Shown here: positions 27,153 to 36,063 of the stretch, piece after piece
Position numbering within the stretch: the first letter of the stretch is position 1
How the letters are laid out: the number at the start of each line of letters is the position of its first letter
From: Duganella sp. BJB480
GTDB lineage: Bacteria; Pseudomonadota; Gammaproteobacteria; Burkholderiales; Burkholderiaceae_D
Length of the DNA: 64,000 bases
Assembly (NCBI GenBank): GCA_003416985.1
Contig: QVIN01000006.1
Location: forward strand, 248,001-312,000
Direction: 5' to 3'
Notes under the pieces: generated by a model
The model's database searches: none
Seen by the model: the letters and a program-made list of their open reading frames with translations, nothing else
Told to the model about the DNA's origin: nothing
Translations under genes and position numbers: made by a program

Positions 27153-29150
27153 TTAGGCCAGCGCTTCCAGCTGTTCCTGCAGTTCCAGCCACTCCGCTTC
27201 CAGCTGGCCGAGGTCCTTGGTGAAGAAGGATTGATCGGCCAGCAGCTGTTTCAGCTTGGCCTTGTTGGCGGCGTCGTAGATCGACGATTCGCCCAGGGCC
27301 GCATCCACATCGGCTTTCTGCGCGCTGCGCTTGGCGATCTGCTCGTCCAGGCGCTTGATCTTCTGCTCCAGCGGCTTGCGCAGCGTGGCCAGGCGCTGGC
27401 GGTCTTCCGCCTCCTTGCGCTTCTGTTCCTTGGTGTTGACCACCGGCGCGGCCGACGGCGGCGCGACCGGCGAGGCCACCGGGAACTCGGTCTTGTTGGC
27501 GTTGCCGGCGGCGGGCAGCACGTCGGTGCCTTTGCCCATCTTGGTTTGCAACAGCCAGTCCTTGTAGTCATCCAGGTCGCCGTCGAACGGTTGCAGCTTG
27601 CCGTCGGCGACGATGATGAACTGGTCGGTGGTGGCGCGCAGCAGGTGGCGATCGTGCGAGACCACGACCAGCGTGCCTTCGAACTGCGCCAGCGCTTCGG
27701 TCAGCGCCTCGCGGGTTTCCAGGTCCAGGTGGTTGGTCGGTTCATCGAGCAGCAGCAGGTTGGGGCGCTGCCAGACGATCAGCGCCAGCGCCAGGCGGGC
27801 CTTCTCGCCGCCGGAGAACGGAGCGATCGAGCTGGTGACCATGGTGCCGGGGAAGTTGAAGCCGCCCAGGAAGTTGCGCAGCTCCTGTTCGCGCACGGTC
27901 GGCGCGATCTTCGCCAGGTGCCACAGCGGCGATTCGTCGTGGCGCAGCATCTCCACCTGGTGCTGGGCGAAGTAGCCGATGTTCAGGCCCTTGCCCATGG
28001 TGGCGTCGCCGGTCAGCGGCGACAGCTCGCCGGCGATGGTCTTGATCAGCGTCGACTTGCCGGCGCCGTTCACGCCCAGCAGGCCGATACGCTGGCCGAT
28101 CTGCAGCGAGAACTTGATGTTGTTGACGATGGTCTTGTGGGTGATCTCGCCGGTTGCCTCGTTCTCGATCTTGTAGCCCGCGTCGACGTCCTCCATCACC
28201 AGCAGCGGATTCGGGGCGCTGAGCGGCTCGCGGAACTCGAACGAGAATTCGGCGGCGGCGCGCAGCGGCGCCAGCTCCTCCATCTTGGCCAGCGCCTTCA
28301 TGCGGCTCTGCGCCTGGCGGGCCTTGGAGGCCTGCGCCTTGAAGCGGTTGACGAACGACTCCAGGTGGGCGCGCTTGCGCTGCTGCTTTTCCAGCGCGCC
28401 GGCGGCCAGGATCATCTGCGCCGCGCGCTGGCGCTCGAAGGACGAGTAGTTGCCCGAGTAGCGTTTCAGTTTGCGCTCGTCGATGTGCACCACCACGTTG
28501 ACCACTTCGTCGAGGAAGTCGCGGTCGTGGGAGATGATCAGCAGGGTGCCGGTGTAGCGTTTGAGCCAGTCCTCCAGCCAGATGATCGCGTCCAGGTCCA
28601 GGTGGTTGGTCGGTTCATCGAGCAGCAGCAGGTCGGAAGGGCACATCAGCGCCTGCGCCAGGTTCAGGCGCATGCGCCAGCCGCCGGAGAAGCTGGCCAC
28701 CGGCTGCTGCATCTGGTCGATCGAGAAGCCAAGGCCCAGCAGCAGCTGTTCGCCGCGCGACTGCACGGTGTAGGCGTCGGCGTCGGCCAGCGCGCTGTAG
28801 ATCTCGCCGATGGCGATGCCGTTCTCGGACGATTCAGGCTCCGATTCCAGGCGCGCCAGTTCCGCCTCCAGCTTGCGCAGGGTGACGTCGCCATCGATGG
28901 CGTAATCGAGCGCCGCGCGTTCCAGCGGCGGGGTTTCCTGCGCCACGTAAGCGACGCGCCATTTGGCCGGGAAGTCGATCTCGCCCTGGTCCGGGTGCAG
29001 CTCGCCGCGCATCATCGCGAACAGGCTGGATTTGCCGGCGCCGTTGGCGCCGATCAGGCCAATCTTGTCGCCGGGGTTGAGGGTGACATCGACCTGTTCC
29101 AGCAGCGGCTTAATACCGCGCATCAGGCTTACTTGAATAAAGCGAATCAT
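27153..29150 (-). CDS. yheS: ABC-F ATPase, YheS type
   Basis: The 665-residue soluble protein has two ABC ATPase domains. The first has Walker A GANGAGKSS (about 35-43) and signature FSGGWRMRL; the second has Walker A GVNGAGKST and FSGGEKARL; both are followed by LLLDEPTNHLDL. The interdomain linker (LESFVNRFKAQASKARQAQSRMKAL) is the P-site tRNA interaction motif of ABC-F factors. A C-terminal coiled coil is present. ABC-F proteins act on the ribosome to relieve stalling; there is no transmembrane partner. The opening matches E. coli YheS (ETPPLERAALDYAIDGD). It probably belongs to the dapE-prmB operon. Confidence 0.92.
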   Translation of the reverse strand: MIRFIQVSLMRGIKPLLEQVDVTLNPGDKIGLIGANGAGKSSLFAMMRGELHPDQGEIDFPAKWRVAYVAQETPPLERAALDYAIDGDVTLRKLEAELARLESEPESSENGIAIGEIYSALADADAYTVQSRGEQLLLGLGFSIDQMQQPVASFSGGWRMRLNLAQALMCPSDLLLLDEPTNHLDLDAIIWLEDWLKRYTGTLLIISHDRDFLDEVVNVVVHIDERKLKRYSGNYSSFERQRAAQMILAAGALEKQQRKRAHLESFVNRFKAQASKARQAQSRMKALAKMEELAPLRAAAEFSFEFREPLSAPNPLLVMEDVDAGYKIENEATGEITHKTIVNNIKFSLQIGQRIGLLGVNGAGKSTLIKTIAGELSPLTGDATMGKGLNIGYFAQHQVEMLRHDESPLWHLAKIAPTVREQELRNFLGGFNFPGTMVTSSIAPFSGGEKARLALALIVWQRPNLLLLDEPTNHLDLETREALTEALAQFEGTLVVVSHDRHLLRATTDQFIIVADGKLQPFDGDLDDYKDWLLQTKMGKGTDVLPAAGNANKTEFPVASPVAPPSAAPVVNTKEQKRKEAEDRQRLATLRKPLEQKIKRLDEQIAKRSAQKADVDAALGESSIYDAANKAKLKQLLADQSFFTKDLGQLEAEWLELQEQLEALA

Positions 29151-29176
29151 TGGTTCTTGTTCTTCTTAAAGAGGGA

Positions 29177-30064
29177 TTACAACTTCAGCTGGTCTGCCGT
29201 CAGCAGGAAGACCATGTCGTCGCCGTTGCTGGTGGTGAGCCAGGTCAGGCCCAGTTCACCGAAGGCCGCTTCGGCGAACTCGCGCTCGTTGCCGATTTCG
29301 ACGATCAGGATGCCGTCGTCGGTCAGGCGCTCGGCGGCGCCGGCGACGATCTTGCGCACCAGGTCCATGCCGTCCTTGCCTCCGTCGAGCGCCAGTTCCG
29401 GCTCGGCGCGGTACTCCATCGGCAGCTTGCTCATCGACGACGAGTTCACATACGGCGGGTTGGTGATGATCAGGTCATACTTCTTGTCCGGCACATTGGC
29501 GTACAGGTCGGACTGGATCAGCGTCAGGCGGTCTTCCAGCTTGTAGGTGGCGACGTTTTTCTTCGCCACTTCCAGCGCGTCGGCCGAGATGTCGACCGCG
29601 TCCACATGCGCGTCCGGGAAGGCGTCGGCCAGCATGATGGCCAGGCAGCCGGAGCCCGTGCACAGTTCCAGCACGTTGGCCACGTTCTCAGGCTCGTTGA
29701 CCCACGGCGCGAAGTACTGCGGGATCAGTTCCGCGATGAAGGAGCGCGGCACGATGGTGCGCTCGTCCACGTAGAAGTTGTAGGTGCCCAGCCACGCCTC
29801 GTTGGTGATGTAGGCGGCCGGCACGCGCTCGTTGGTGCGGCGGTCGATGACGGCCATGACCGCGTCGATTTCCTCCGGCAGCAGCCTGGCGTCCAGGAAC
29901 GGGTCCAGGCGGTCCAGCGGCAGCTTGAGCGTGTGCAGGATCAGGTAGGCCGCTTCGTCGAAGGCCTCGACGCTGCCATGGCCGAAGAACAGCTTGGCGG
30001 TGTTGAAGCGGGTGACGGCGTAGCGCAACAGGTCGCGCGGCGTGGTGAAAGGAGTCGTGTTCAT
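29177..30064 (-). CDS. prmB: Ribosomal protein L3 glutamine methyltransferase PrmB
   Basis: This 295-residue SAM-dependent enzyme methylates a glutamine of ribosomal protein L3. The SAM motif is VLELCTGSGCLAI, the catalytic NPPY motif is in IITNPPYVNSSSM, and LPMEYRAEPELALDGGKDGMDL follows. The N-terminal helical part (LLRYAVTRFNTAKLFFGHG) also matches PrmB rather than PrmC. It lies between dapE and yheS on the same strand, an arrangement seen in other betaproteobacteria. Confidence 0.94.
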   Translation of the reverse strand: MNTTPFTTPRDLLRYAVTRFNTAKLFFGHGSVEAFDEAAYLILHTLKLPLDRLDPFLDARLLPEEIDAVMAVIDRRTNERVPAAYITNEAWLGTYNFYVDERTIVPRSFIAELIPQYFAPWVNEPENVANVLELCTGSGCLAIMLADAFPDAHVDAVDISADALEVAKKNVATYKLEDRLTLIQSDLYANVPDKKYDLIITNPPYVNSSSMSKLPMEYRAEPELALDGGKDGMDLVRKIVAGAAERLTDDGILIVEIGNEREFAEAAFGELGLTWLTTSNGDDMVFLLTADQLKL

Positions 30065-30122
30065 GGCTATCTCGGTAAAACAGTAATCGGTTTGCGCACG
30101 CCGCGCCGCCAGCCTTCTGGAA

Positions 30123-31256
30123 TCAGGCCAGCAGGTTTTCCAGCGTACGGCGATAGATATTCTTCAGCGGATCGACAAAACGCAGCTCGATATGCTCGTC
30201 GATCTTGTGGATACTTGCGTTGGGAGGCCCGAATTCTATCACCTGAGGGCAGATCTGAGCGATAAAGCGTCCGTCCGAGGTGCCGCCGGTGGTCGACAGT
30301 TCGGTGTCGACGCCGGTTTCCGACTTGATCGCGGCCGACAGCGCATCGCTCAACACGCCGCGCGGCGTCAGGAACGGCAGGCCGCTCAGCGCCCATTTCA
30401 GGTCGTAGTGCAGATTGTGCTTGTCCAGGATGGCGTGCACGCGGCGCTTGAGTTCCTCGTGGGTGCTGGCGGTGGAGAAGCGGAAGTTGAAGTCGATGAC
30501 CATCTCGCCGGGGATGACGTTGTTGGCGCCCGTGCCGGCGTTAATGTTGGACATCTGCCAGGAGGTCGGCAGGTAGTACTCGTTGCCCTCGTCCCAGCGT
30601 TCGGCCACCAGCTCGGCCAGCGCGGGCGCGGCCAGGTGGATCGGGTTGCGCGCCAGCTGCGGGTAGGCGATGTGACCCTGCACGCCCTTGATTGTCAGCT
30701 TGCCCGACAGCGAGCCACGGCGGCCGTTCTTGATCATGTCGCCCAGGGTCTCGTCGGAGGTCGGCTCGCCGACGATGCAGTAGTCCAGCGTCTCGCCGCG
30801 CTCCTTGAGGAGATTGCAGACCACCACGGTGCCGTCGATGGCCGGGCCTTCCTCGTCGCTGGTGATCAGGAAGGCGATCGAGCCTTTGTGGTCGGCGTGG
30901 GCGGCGACGAACTCCTCGCAGGCCACCACGAAGGCGGCGATCGAGGTCTTCATGTCGGCCGCGCCGCGGCCATACAGCTTGCCGTCGCGGTGGGTCGGGT
31001 TGAAGGGCTCCGAGCGCCATTGCTCGACCGGGCCTGTGGGCACCACGTCGGTGTGGCCGGCGAACACCAGCACCGGCGAGGTGGTGCCGCGGCGCGCCCA
31101 CAGATTGGTCACGCCGTTCGATTCGATCACTTCGCAGGCGAAGCCCAGCGGCGACAGCAGGTCGATCAGGTGCTGCTGGCAGCCCTTGTCGTCGGGGGTG
31201 ACAGAGGAGAGGGCGATCAGCTTTTCGGTCAGCGCCAGGGTCTTGGATGGAGTCAT
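30123..31256 (-). CDS. dapE: Succinyl-diaminopimelate desuccinylase DapE
   Basis: The 377-residue M20 metallohydrolase removes succinate from N-succinyl-LL-diaminopimelate in lysine and peptidoglycan synthesis. The dinuclear zinc ligands and catalytic residues are visible: His68 and Asp70 in GHTDVVPTGP, Asp in GRGAADMK, the Glu pair in TSDEEGPA, Glu in GEPTSDETLGD, and His near the end in ASIHKIDEHI. The start lies two bases after the yffB stop. The other succinylase genes dapD and dapC are 7-9 kb away on the same strand. Confidence 0.95.
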   Translation of the reverse strand: MTPSKTLALTEKLIALSSVTPDDKGCQQHLIDLLSPLGFACEVIESNGVTNLWARRGTTSPVLVFAGHTDVVPTGPVEQWRSEPFNPTHRDGKLYGRGAADMKTSIAAFVVACEEFVAAHADHKGSIAFLITSDEEGPAIDGTVVVCNLLKERGETLDYCIVGEPTSDETLGDMIKNGRRGSLSGKLTIKGVQGHIAYPQLARNPIHLAAPALAELVAERWDEGNEYYLPTSWQMSNINAGTGANNVIPGEMVIDFNFRFSTASTHEELKRRVHAILDKHNLHYDLKWALSGLPFLTPRGVLSDALSAAIKSETGVDTELSTTGGTSDGRFIAQICPQVIEFGPPNASIHKIDEHIELRFVDPLKNIYRRTLENLLA

Positions 31257-31258
31257 GT

Positions 31259-31612
31259 TCAGAGGTCGAAAATTTGTTTGTACTGGGCGTCGGAGAAGGA
31301 GACGGCGAAGGCGCCGTCCTTGTCCAGCACCGGGCGCTTGATTACAGAGGGGAATTCGAGCATCAGCGCGATGGCGCTGTCGTCGTCGACGATGGCGGCC
31401 TTGCGCTCGTCCGGCAGGCCGCGCCAGGTCGTGCCTTTTTTGTTGATCAGCACATCGCGCGGCAGGTGCTGGAGCCAGCCGGCGACGATCTCGCGGCTCA
31501 GGCCCTGTTTTTTAAAATCGTGGAAGACGAAGTCCTGCTGCCGGCCGGCCAGCCAGACGCGGGCCTTTTTGACGGTATCGCAGTTCGGGATGCCGTAGAG
31601 GGTAATTTTCAT
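31259..31612 (-). CDS. yffB: ArsC/Spx-family thioredoxin-fold protein YffB
   Basis: The 117-residue protein opens with ITLYGIPNCDTVKKARVWL, the ArsC/Spx active-site loop with a single Cys, and contains the RPVLDKDG motif near residue 92. YffB-type proteins are small glutathione-related reductases without a proven substrate and are commonly encoded next to dapE. Two bases separate it from dapE. Confidence 0.88.
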   Translation of the reverse strand: MKITLYGIPNCDTVKKARVWLAGRQQDFVFHDFKKQGLSREIVAGWLQHLPRDVLINKKGTTWRGLPDERKAAIVDDDSAIALMLEFPSVIKRPVLDKDGAFAVSFSDAQYKQIFDL

Positions 31613-31738
31613 AGGATGAAGAAGAAGTGCTTTGCGCGGAGGAGCAATAGAATACCACGGGCGCGACCGCCAGGCGGATGGCCGGCTCGACGGCGCGACC
31701 GTTGTTGAAAGGTCACTTTTCGAAAGAAGTTAAAATTT

Positions 31739-31766
31739 TTGTCACATTCCTGTCATTTAATACAAT
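31739..31766 (+). promoter_or_regulatory. Sigma-70-type promoter of the PEP-CTERM gene
   Basis: TTGTCA (31739-31744) and TACAAT (31761-31766) are separated by 16 bases in the AT-rich stretch between yffB and the divergent PEP-CTERM gene. Transcription would begin near 31773, about 80 bases before the start codon. Confidence 0.55.
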
Positions 31767-31853
31767 CTTAAGTGTTACATTGGAAACGTTGTGGATTGTA
31801 TTACTGGCCTGCATGGCCAGCTGGCCCAGGTGCTGGATTCCTCCTGGAATTAA

Positions 31854-32627
31854 ATGACGACTCTTTCAACTTCCAAACCTATGAAACTATCCGCTATCGC
31901 TTCCAAGGCTGCGATCAGTGCAGCTTTCCTGTGCATCAGCACTTCGTCCCACGCATCGTTTGTCGAGGGTTTCGACACACCCGGCGTGTTGCCCGCCGGC
32001 TGGGTCACCCAAAATCTGAGCACGCGCAATGCCACCGGCAATCCGTGGTCGGTGGGGGAGGGCATCCTTGATGAGTTCGGTGATGTCGTGGTGTCGCCTC
32101 ATGCCGGCGACGGCATGGCCGTGGTCAACTACACCTCCGTCGGCAGTGGTGTCGGCACCATCAACAACTGGCTGATCTCGCCGCTGATCACCGGTCTGCG
32201 CAACGGCGACACATTCAGCTTCTACACCACCACCACGCCGAACTCGGAGTACCCCGACCGCTTGGAATTCCGCATGAGCACGGGCAGCGGCACCGGCGTC
32301 GGCAGTTCCACCACCAGCGTGGGCAGCTTCACCACCATGCTGCTTTCCGTCAATCCAACGGTCGGCGTCGGTGGCTATCCGGAAGACTGGACCAAATACA
32401 CGGTGACCCTGAGCGGCCTGAGCGCCCCGATCGACGGGCGTGTCGCGTTCCGCTACTTTGTGCCGAATGGCGGCCCCAGCGGCGATAACTCCAACATCAT
32501 CGGCGTGGACGACTTCAGCTATGTTTCGGCGGTGCCGGAGCCGGGCAGCTTCACGATGTTGCTGGCGGGCGTGGGCGTGCTGGCCGGCCTGCAGCGCCGC
32601 CGCCGGAAAGCCGGGCGCGCCGCCTGA
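31854..32627 (+). CDS. PEP-CTERM-sorted extracellular protein with jelly-roll (choice-of-anchor J-like) domain
   Basis: The 257-residue protein has a signal peptide cleaved after SSHA. A beta-rich Ser/Thr/Gly domain follows (EGFDTPGVLPAGWV, NNWLISPLITGLRNGDTFSFYT, VDDFSY), of the choice-of-anchor or MAM-like jelly-roll type. The C-terminus is a textbook PEP-CTERM signal: VPEPGSF, a hydrophobic helix, and the basic tail RRRRKAGR. Exosortase-dependent sorting is therefore predicted; no exosortase gene is in the window. ATG 31854 or ATG 31881 could be the start. A strong terminator follows, so it is monocistronic. Confidence 0.88.
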   Translation: MTTLSTSKPMKLSAIASKAAISAAFLCISTSSHASFVEGFDTPGVLPAGWVTQNLSTRNATGNPWSVGEGILDEFGDVVVSPHAGDGMAVVNYTSVGSGVGTINNWLISPLITGLRNGDTFSFYTTTTPNSEYPDRLEFRMSTGSGTGVGSSTTSVGSFTTMLLSVNPTVGVGGYPEDWTKYTVTLSGLSAPIDGRVAFRYFVPNGGPSGDNSNIIGVDDFSYVSAVPEPGSFTMLLAGVGVLAGLQRRRRKAGRAA

Positions 32628-32658
32628 CGGCGCCCCCACAACGCTTGCCGCGCAAAGG

Positions 32659-32693
32659 CCGGCCGCATGATGCTCATGCGGCCGGTTTTTTTT
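32659..32693 (+). terminator. Rho-independent terminator after the PEP-CTERM gene
   Basis: A perfect 12-base-pair stem (CCGGCCGCATGA with TCATGCGGCCGG, loop TGC) spans 32659-32685 and is followed directly by eight T residues (32686-32693). Confidence 0.95.
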
Positions 32694-32810
32694 GGTGGCT
32701 GCGCCGCCACGCCCTCTCTGCTTTGGCCCCCACTCCCGCGTCCTTTACGATTACAATTCCATAAATATCATTCTTCACGGAAATATCATTTTGGGCATTC
32801 CCGCGCACCC

Positions 32811-34106
32811 ATGACCGAATCCGAAGTCCTGCCGGCGCCACCGTCCGATTCGCTGGTGCGGCGCCTGACCCGGCTCAATTTGCAGCTGCTCAGCGTGACC
32901 ATGCTGCTGACTTTTGTGCTGCTGGCGACGGCCACCTGGTACGTCGCGCGCGGCCGCCAGGTGCATGCGGCGCAACTGAGCGCGCAACTGCTGGCCAACA
33001 GCGTCTCGCCGATGATGGTGTTTGCCGACCGTCCCGCCGCGCAGACCGAACTCGAAGCCTTTTCCCGCCGCAGCGACCTGCTGCTGGTGCAGGTGCAAAC
33101 GCCGGCCGGCGCGGTGTTCGCGCAGTGGCAGACCGGCGGCGCGGCCGCGCCCCGCGTCGCGCCGCCGGCCGCGATGGACAGGCTGGCCGATGCGACCAGG
33201 GTCACGATGCAGGAGCTGGAAGTGTGGGAGCCGATCCGCCTGAAGGAGGAGGTGGTGGGCGTGCTGGTGCTGCGCGAAAGCCTGGCCGGCCTGCGGATGG
33301 CGGTGCTGACCATCAGTGCGGTGGCTGCGGCGCTGATCGCGCTGGCGATCCTGGTGGCGTGGCGCGGCCTGCTGCTGGTGCAGCGGCGCGCGTTGGCGCC
33401 GCTGGTCGAGTTGTCGCGCCTGGCCGAGCATATCGCCCGCGAACGCGATTACGGCAAGCGCGCGACCGTCCATCGCCGCGACGAGGTGGGCCGCCTGACC
33501 GAACGCTTCAACGACATGCTGAAACGGATCGAAGTGTGGCAGGCCGACCTGCACCTTCAGCTGGAGCAGGAACAGGAGGCCGGCCAGCAGTTCCAGCGCC
33601 TGGCGCTCAAGGACAGCCTGACCGGCCTGCCCAACCGCCTGTTCTTCCAGGGCGAGTTGCAGCGCTACCTGTCGGCGAGCGTGGAGCACGGCGAGTTGAT
33701 GGCGCTGATGTTCATCGACCTGGATAACTTCAAGACGGTCAACGACAAGCATGGCCACGACGCCGGCGATGAAGTGCTGTGCGAAGTGTCGCGCCGGATG
33801 GCCGGCGTGGTGCGCTCGCGCGATGTGCTGTGCCGCCTGAGCGGCGATGAATTCGCGCTGATCCTGCCGGCGCTGCCCGACCAGGCGGCGGCCGAGCAGC
33901 TGGCCCAGCGCCTGATCGACGCGGTGCGCGTCACGCTGACGATACGCGGCGAAGTGATGCCGATCGGCGCCACCGTCGGCCTGGCGTTCGCGCCGGTGGA
34001 CGCCAGCGACGCCACCGACTTGCTCAACGCCTCGGACCAGGCGATGTACGAAGCCAAGCGCGCCGGAAAGAACACCTTCAGGAGGGCGCGGCGTGCGGAT
34101 GCGTAG
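32811..34106 (+). CDS. Membrane diguanylate cyclase with CHASE8-like sensor and HAMP (YfiN/TpbB-like)
   Basis: The 431-residue protein makes c-di-GMP. A transmembrane helix (about 27-48) leads to a periplasmic domain of about 110 residues with the CHASE8-like start HAAQLSAQLLANSVSPMMVFAD. Then come a second helix (about 165-190), HAMP and a GGDEF domain. The active-site loop reads SGDEF instead of GGDEF, a change tolerated in many active cyclases. The inhibitory site RxxD is present as RSRD, five residues before it. The layout is that of YfiN, whose periplasmic domain is repressed by YfiR. Its 3' end overlaps the TonB receptor gene by 14 bases, and a YfiR gene follows that. ATG 32811 was chosen because the upstream frame has no family similarity. 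Confidence 0.9.
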   Translation: MTESEVLPAPPSDSLVRRLTRLNLQLLSVTMLLTFVLLATATWYVARGRQVHAAQLSAQLLANSVSPMMVFADRPAAQTELEAFSRRSDLLLVQVQTPAGAVFAQWQTGGAAAPRVAPPAAMDRLADATRVTMQELEVWEPIRLKEEVVGVLVLRESLAGLRMAVLTISAVAAALIALAILVAWRGLLLVQRRALAPLVELSRLAEHIARERDYGKRATVHRRDEVGRLTERFNDMLKRIEVWQADLHLQLEQEQEAGQQFQRLALKDSLTGLPNRLFFQGELQRYLSASVEHGELMALMFIDLDNFKTVNDKHGHDAGDEVLCEVSRRMAGVVRSRDVLCRLSGDEFALILPALPDQAAAEQLAQRLIDAVRVTLTIRGEVMPIGATVGLAFAPVDASDATDLLNASDQAMYEAKRAGKNTFRRARRADA

Positions 34107-36063
34107 CGCCACCATGCTGCTGTCGGCGCTCTGCTGCGCATCGGCCGCCCCGGCCGCGCTGGCGCAGCAGCAGGCGCCGGCCAGCCTGGAGGAGCTGCTG
34201 CGGCAGACGCCCACCGACGTCACGCGCGACATCGAGGAATCCACCTCGTCGCGGTTCGCGCAGAGCGCATCGCAGGCGCCGTCCGTCACCTACGTGGTCA
34301 CGGACACCGACATCGCCCGCCACGGCATGCGCAACATGGCCGACATCCTGCGCAGCATGCCGGGCCTGTACGTGACCGGGGACGGCAACTTCAGCTACGT
34401 CGGCGCGCGCGGCCTGGGGCGGCCGGGCGATTTCAACGCGCGCCTGCTGTTCCTGGTCGACGGCATGCGCGTCAACGAAAACATCTACGACGCCGGCCTG
34501 CTGGGTTCCGAGTTCTTCGTCGACGTCGACCTGATCGACCGCGTCGAATACGCGCCGGGGCCGGGCTCCGCGCTGTATGGCAACAACGCCTTCTTCGGCG
34601 TGGTCAACATCATCACCAAGGGCACCGACAAGCTGGGTGGCCTGCAGGTGCGGGCCAACGTGGACTCGGACCGCAAGCGCGAAGTGCGCGCCAGCGTCGG
34701 CCACCGTTCGGAGCAGGGCTGGGAGGCATGGCTGGCGCTGAGCGCCTTCAGGCAGGACGGCATCGCCGCGCCGTTCTCCGTGCAGCCGGAGGACGAGGCG
34801 CCCTACAAGGATCTGAACTGGGACCGGGGCCAGCGCCTGCTGACGATGGCCCGCTACGGCGGCTGGACGCTGCGCGCGGGCCTGAGCCATCGCGAGCTTG
34901 GCAGCCCGGCCATCCTGCCGCCGGAGGCGCCGGTGCACATGGTCCAGAACCGTAACATCTACAACAACAACTTCGTGTCGGCCGAATACCAGCGGGACCT
35001 GGGGAACGACTGGAGCCTGTATGGCGCCGTGTCGTCCAAGCGCAGCGATTACCTGAGCGTGTACCCCTTCGTGCGCCCCGACGCGACGACGTTCGAATTC
35101 GACAATCTTGGCCTGGGCCGCTGGTACAACCTGGACCTGCGCGTCAGCACCCAGCGCTGGCGCGACCACGAATTGATGGCGGGCTTCGAATACCAGTACG
35201 ATCGCACGCAGGCTATCCTCGCCGGCCCGGTGGGCGAGGAGCCCGACGCCGCCTTCTTCGGCCGCAATCGGCGGCGCGGCCTGTTCGTGCAGGACTCCTG
35301 GCGGCTGAACGATGCCCACCGCGTGACGCTGGGCCTGCGCCGCGACAGCACCATGGTGGGCGGCACCAACACCAATCCGCGCCTGGCTTGGATCTGGAGC
35401 GGCGTGCCCGACGCGTCGCTCAAGCTGATGTACGGCAGCGCCTACCGCGAAGCCAACCTGTTCGAGTTCCAGGTCAACGCGCCGCTGGAGGCGCCGCTGC
35501 CGTCGCCGGAACGCATACGCACGCTGGAGCTGGCGTGGGAGCATGCGCTGAACCACAATTTCCAGTACCGGGCCTCGGCGTATGCGTCGCGCCTGCGCGA
35601 CCTGATCAGCATCAGCAAGGAAAGCGGGGTGTTCGAAAACAGCGGCGGCATCCGCAATATCGGCGCGGAGCTGGGGCTGGAGCGGCGCTGGACCGGCGGC
35701 CAGCAATTGCAGGCGGCGGTGTCCCTGCAGCGCACCACCGATGCGGCGGGCCGTCGCCTGGACAATTCGCCGCGCGCGCTGGCCAAGCTGCTGTACAGCC
35801 AACCGCTGCAAGGCGACCGCCTGCGGCTGTCGTGGCAGGTGCTGGGCCAGAGCCGCCGCTCCATCGGACCCGTGGCCCTGCCGGGATATGCGCTGCTCAA
35901 CAGCACCCTGCTGTGGCGCCCCGGCGAGGGGACCGATGTCGCGGTCTCGTTGTACAACATCGCCAATGTGCGCTATTACGACGCGCCGTCCGGCATCGAT
36001 CCGCAATTCAGGCAGGAGGGGCGGGGGCTGCGCTTCTCGGTGACCAGGCAGTTCGGCCTATGA
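34093..36063 (+). CDS. TonB-dependent receptor in a c-di-GMP signalling operon
   Basis: The 656-residue receptor has a signal peptide (cleavage after AALA). An N-terminal segment (SLEELLRQTPTDVTRDIEES) replaces an obvious TonB box. The plug domain reads APSVTYVVTDTDIARHG, DILRSMPGLYV, ARLLFLVDGMRVNE, RVEYAPGPGSALYGNNAFFGVVNIITK, and a barrel ending RFSVTRQFGL follows. The GTG start (34093) has a strong ribosome-binding site, AGGAGG, eight bases upstream and lies inside the cyclase gene. The following yfiR-like gene overlaps its stop by four bases. It probably senses or imports a ligand that feeds the cyclase-YfiR switch; the ligand is unknown. Confidence 0.88.
   Translation: MRMRSATMLLSALCCASAAPAALAQQQAPASLEELLRQTPTDVTRDIEESTSSRFAQSASQAPSVTYVVTDTDIARHGMRNMADILRSMPGLYVTGDGNFSYVGARGLGRPGDFNARLLFLVDGMRVNENIYDAGLLGSEFFVDVDLIDRVEYAPGPGSALYGNNAFFGVVNIITKGTDKLGGLQVRANVDSDRKREVRASVGHRSEQGWEAWLALSAFRQDGIAAPFSVQPEDEAPYKDLNWDRGQRLLTMARYGGWTLRAGLSHRELGSPAILPPEAPVHMVQNRNIYNNNFVSAEYQRDLGNDWSLYGAVSSKRSDYLSVYPFVRPDATTFEFDNLGLGRWYNLDLRVSTQRWRDHELMAGFEYQYDRTQAILAGPVGEEPDAAFFGRNRRRGLFVQDSWRLNDAHRVTLGLRRDSTMVGGTNTNPRLAWIWSGVPDASLKLMYGSAYREANLFEFQVNAPLEAPLPSPERIRTLELAWEHALNHNFQYRASAYASRLRDLISISKESGVFENSGGIRNIGAELGLERRWTGGQQLQAAVSLQRTTDAAGRRLDNSPRALAKLLYSQPLQGDRLRLSWQVLGQSRRSIGPVALPGYALLNSTLLWRPGEGTDVAVSLYNIANVRYYDAPSGIDPQFRQEGRGLRFSVTRQFGL

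Noticed and set aside
27231..29546. 771-residue frame antisense to yheS
   Set aside because: No recognisable motif, Gln/Arg/Val-rich; yheS has all ABC-F motifs on the other strand.
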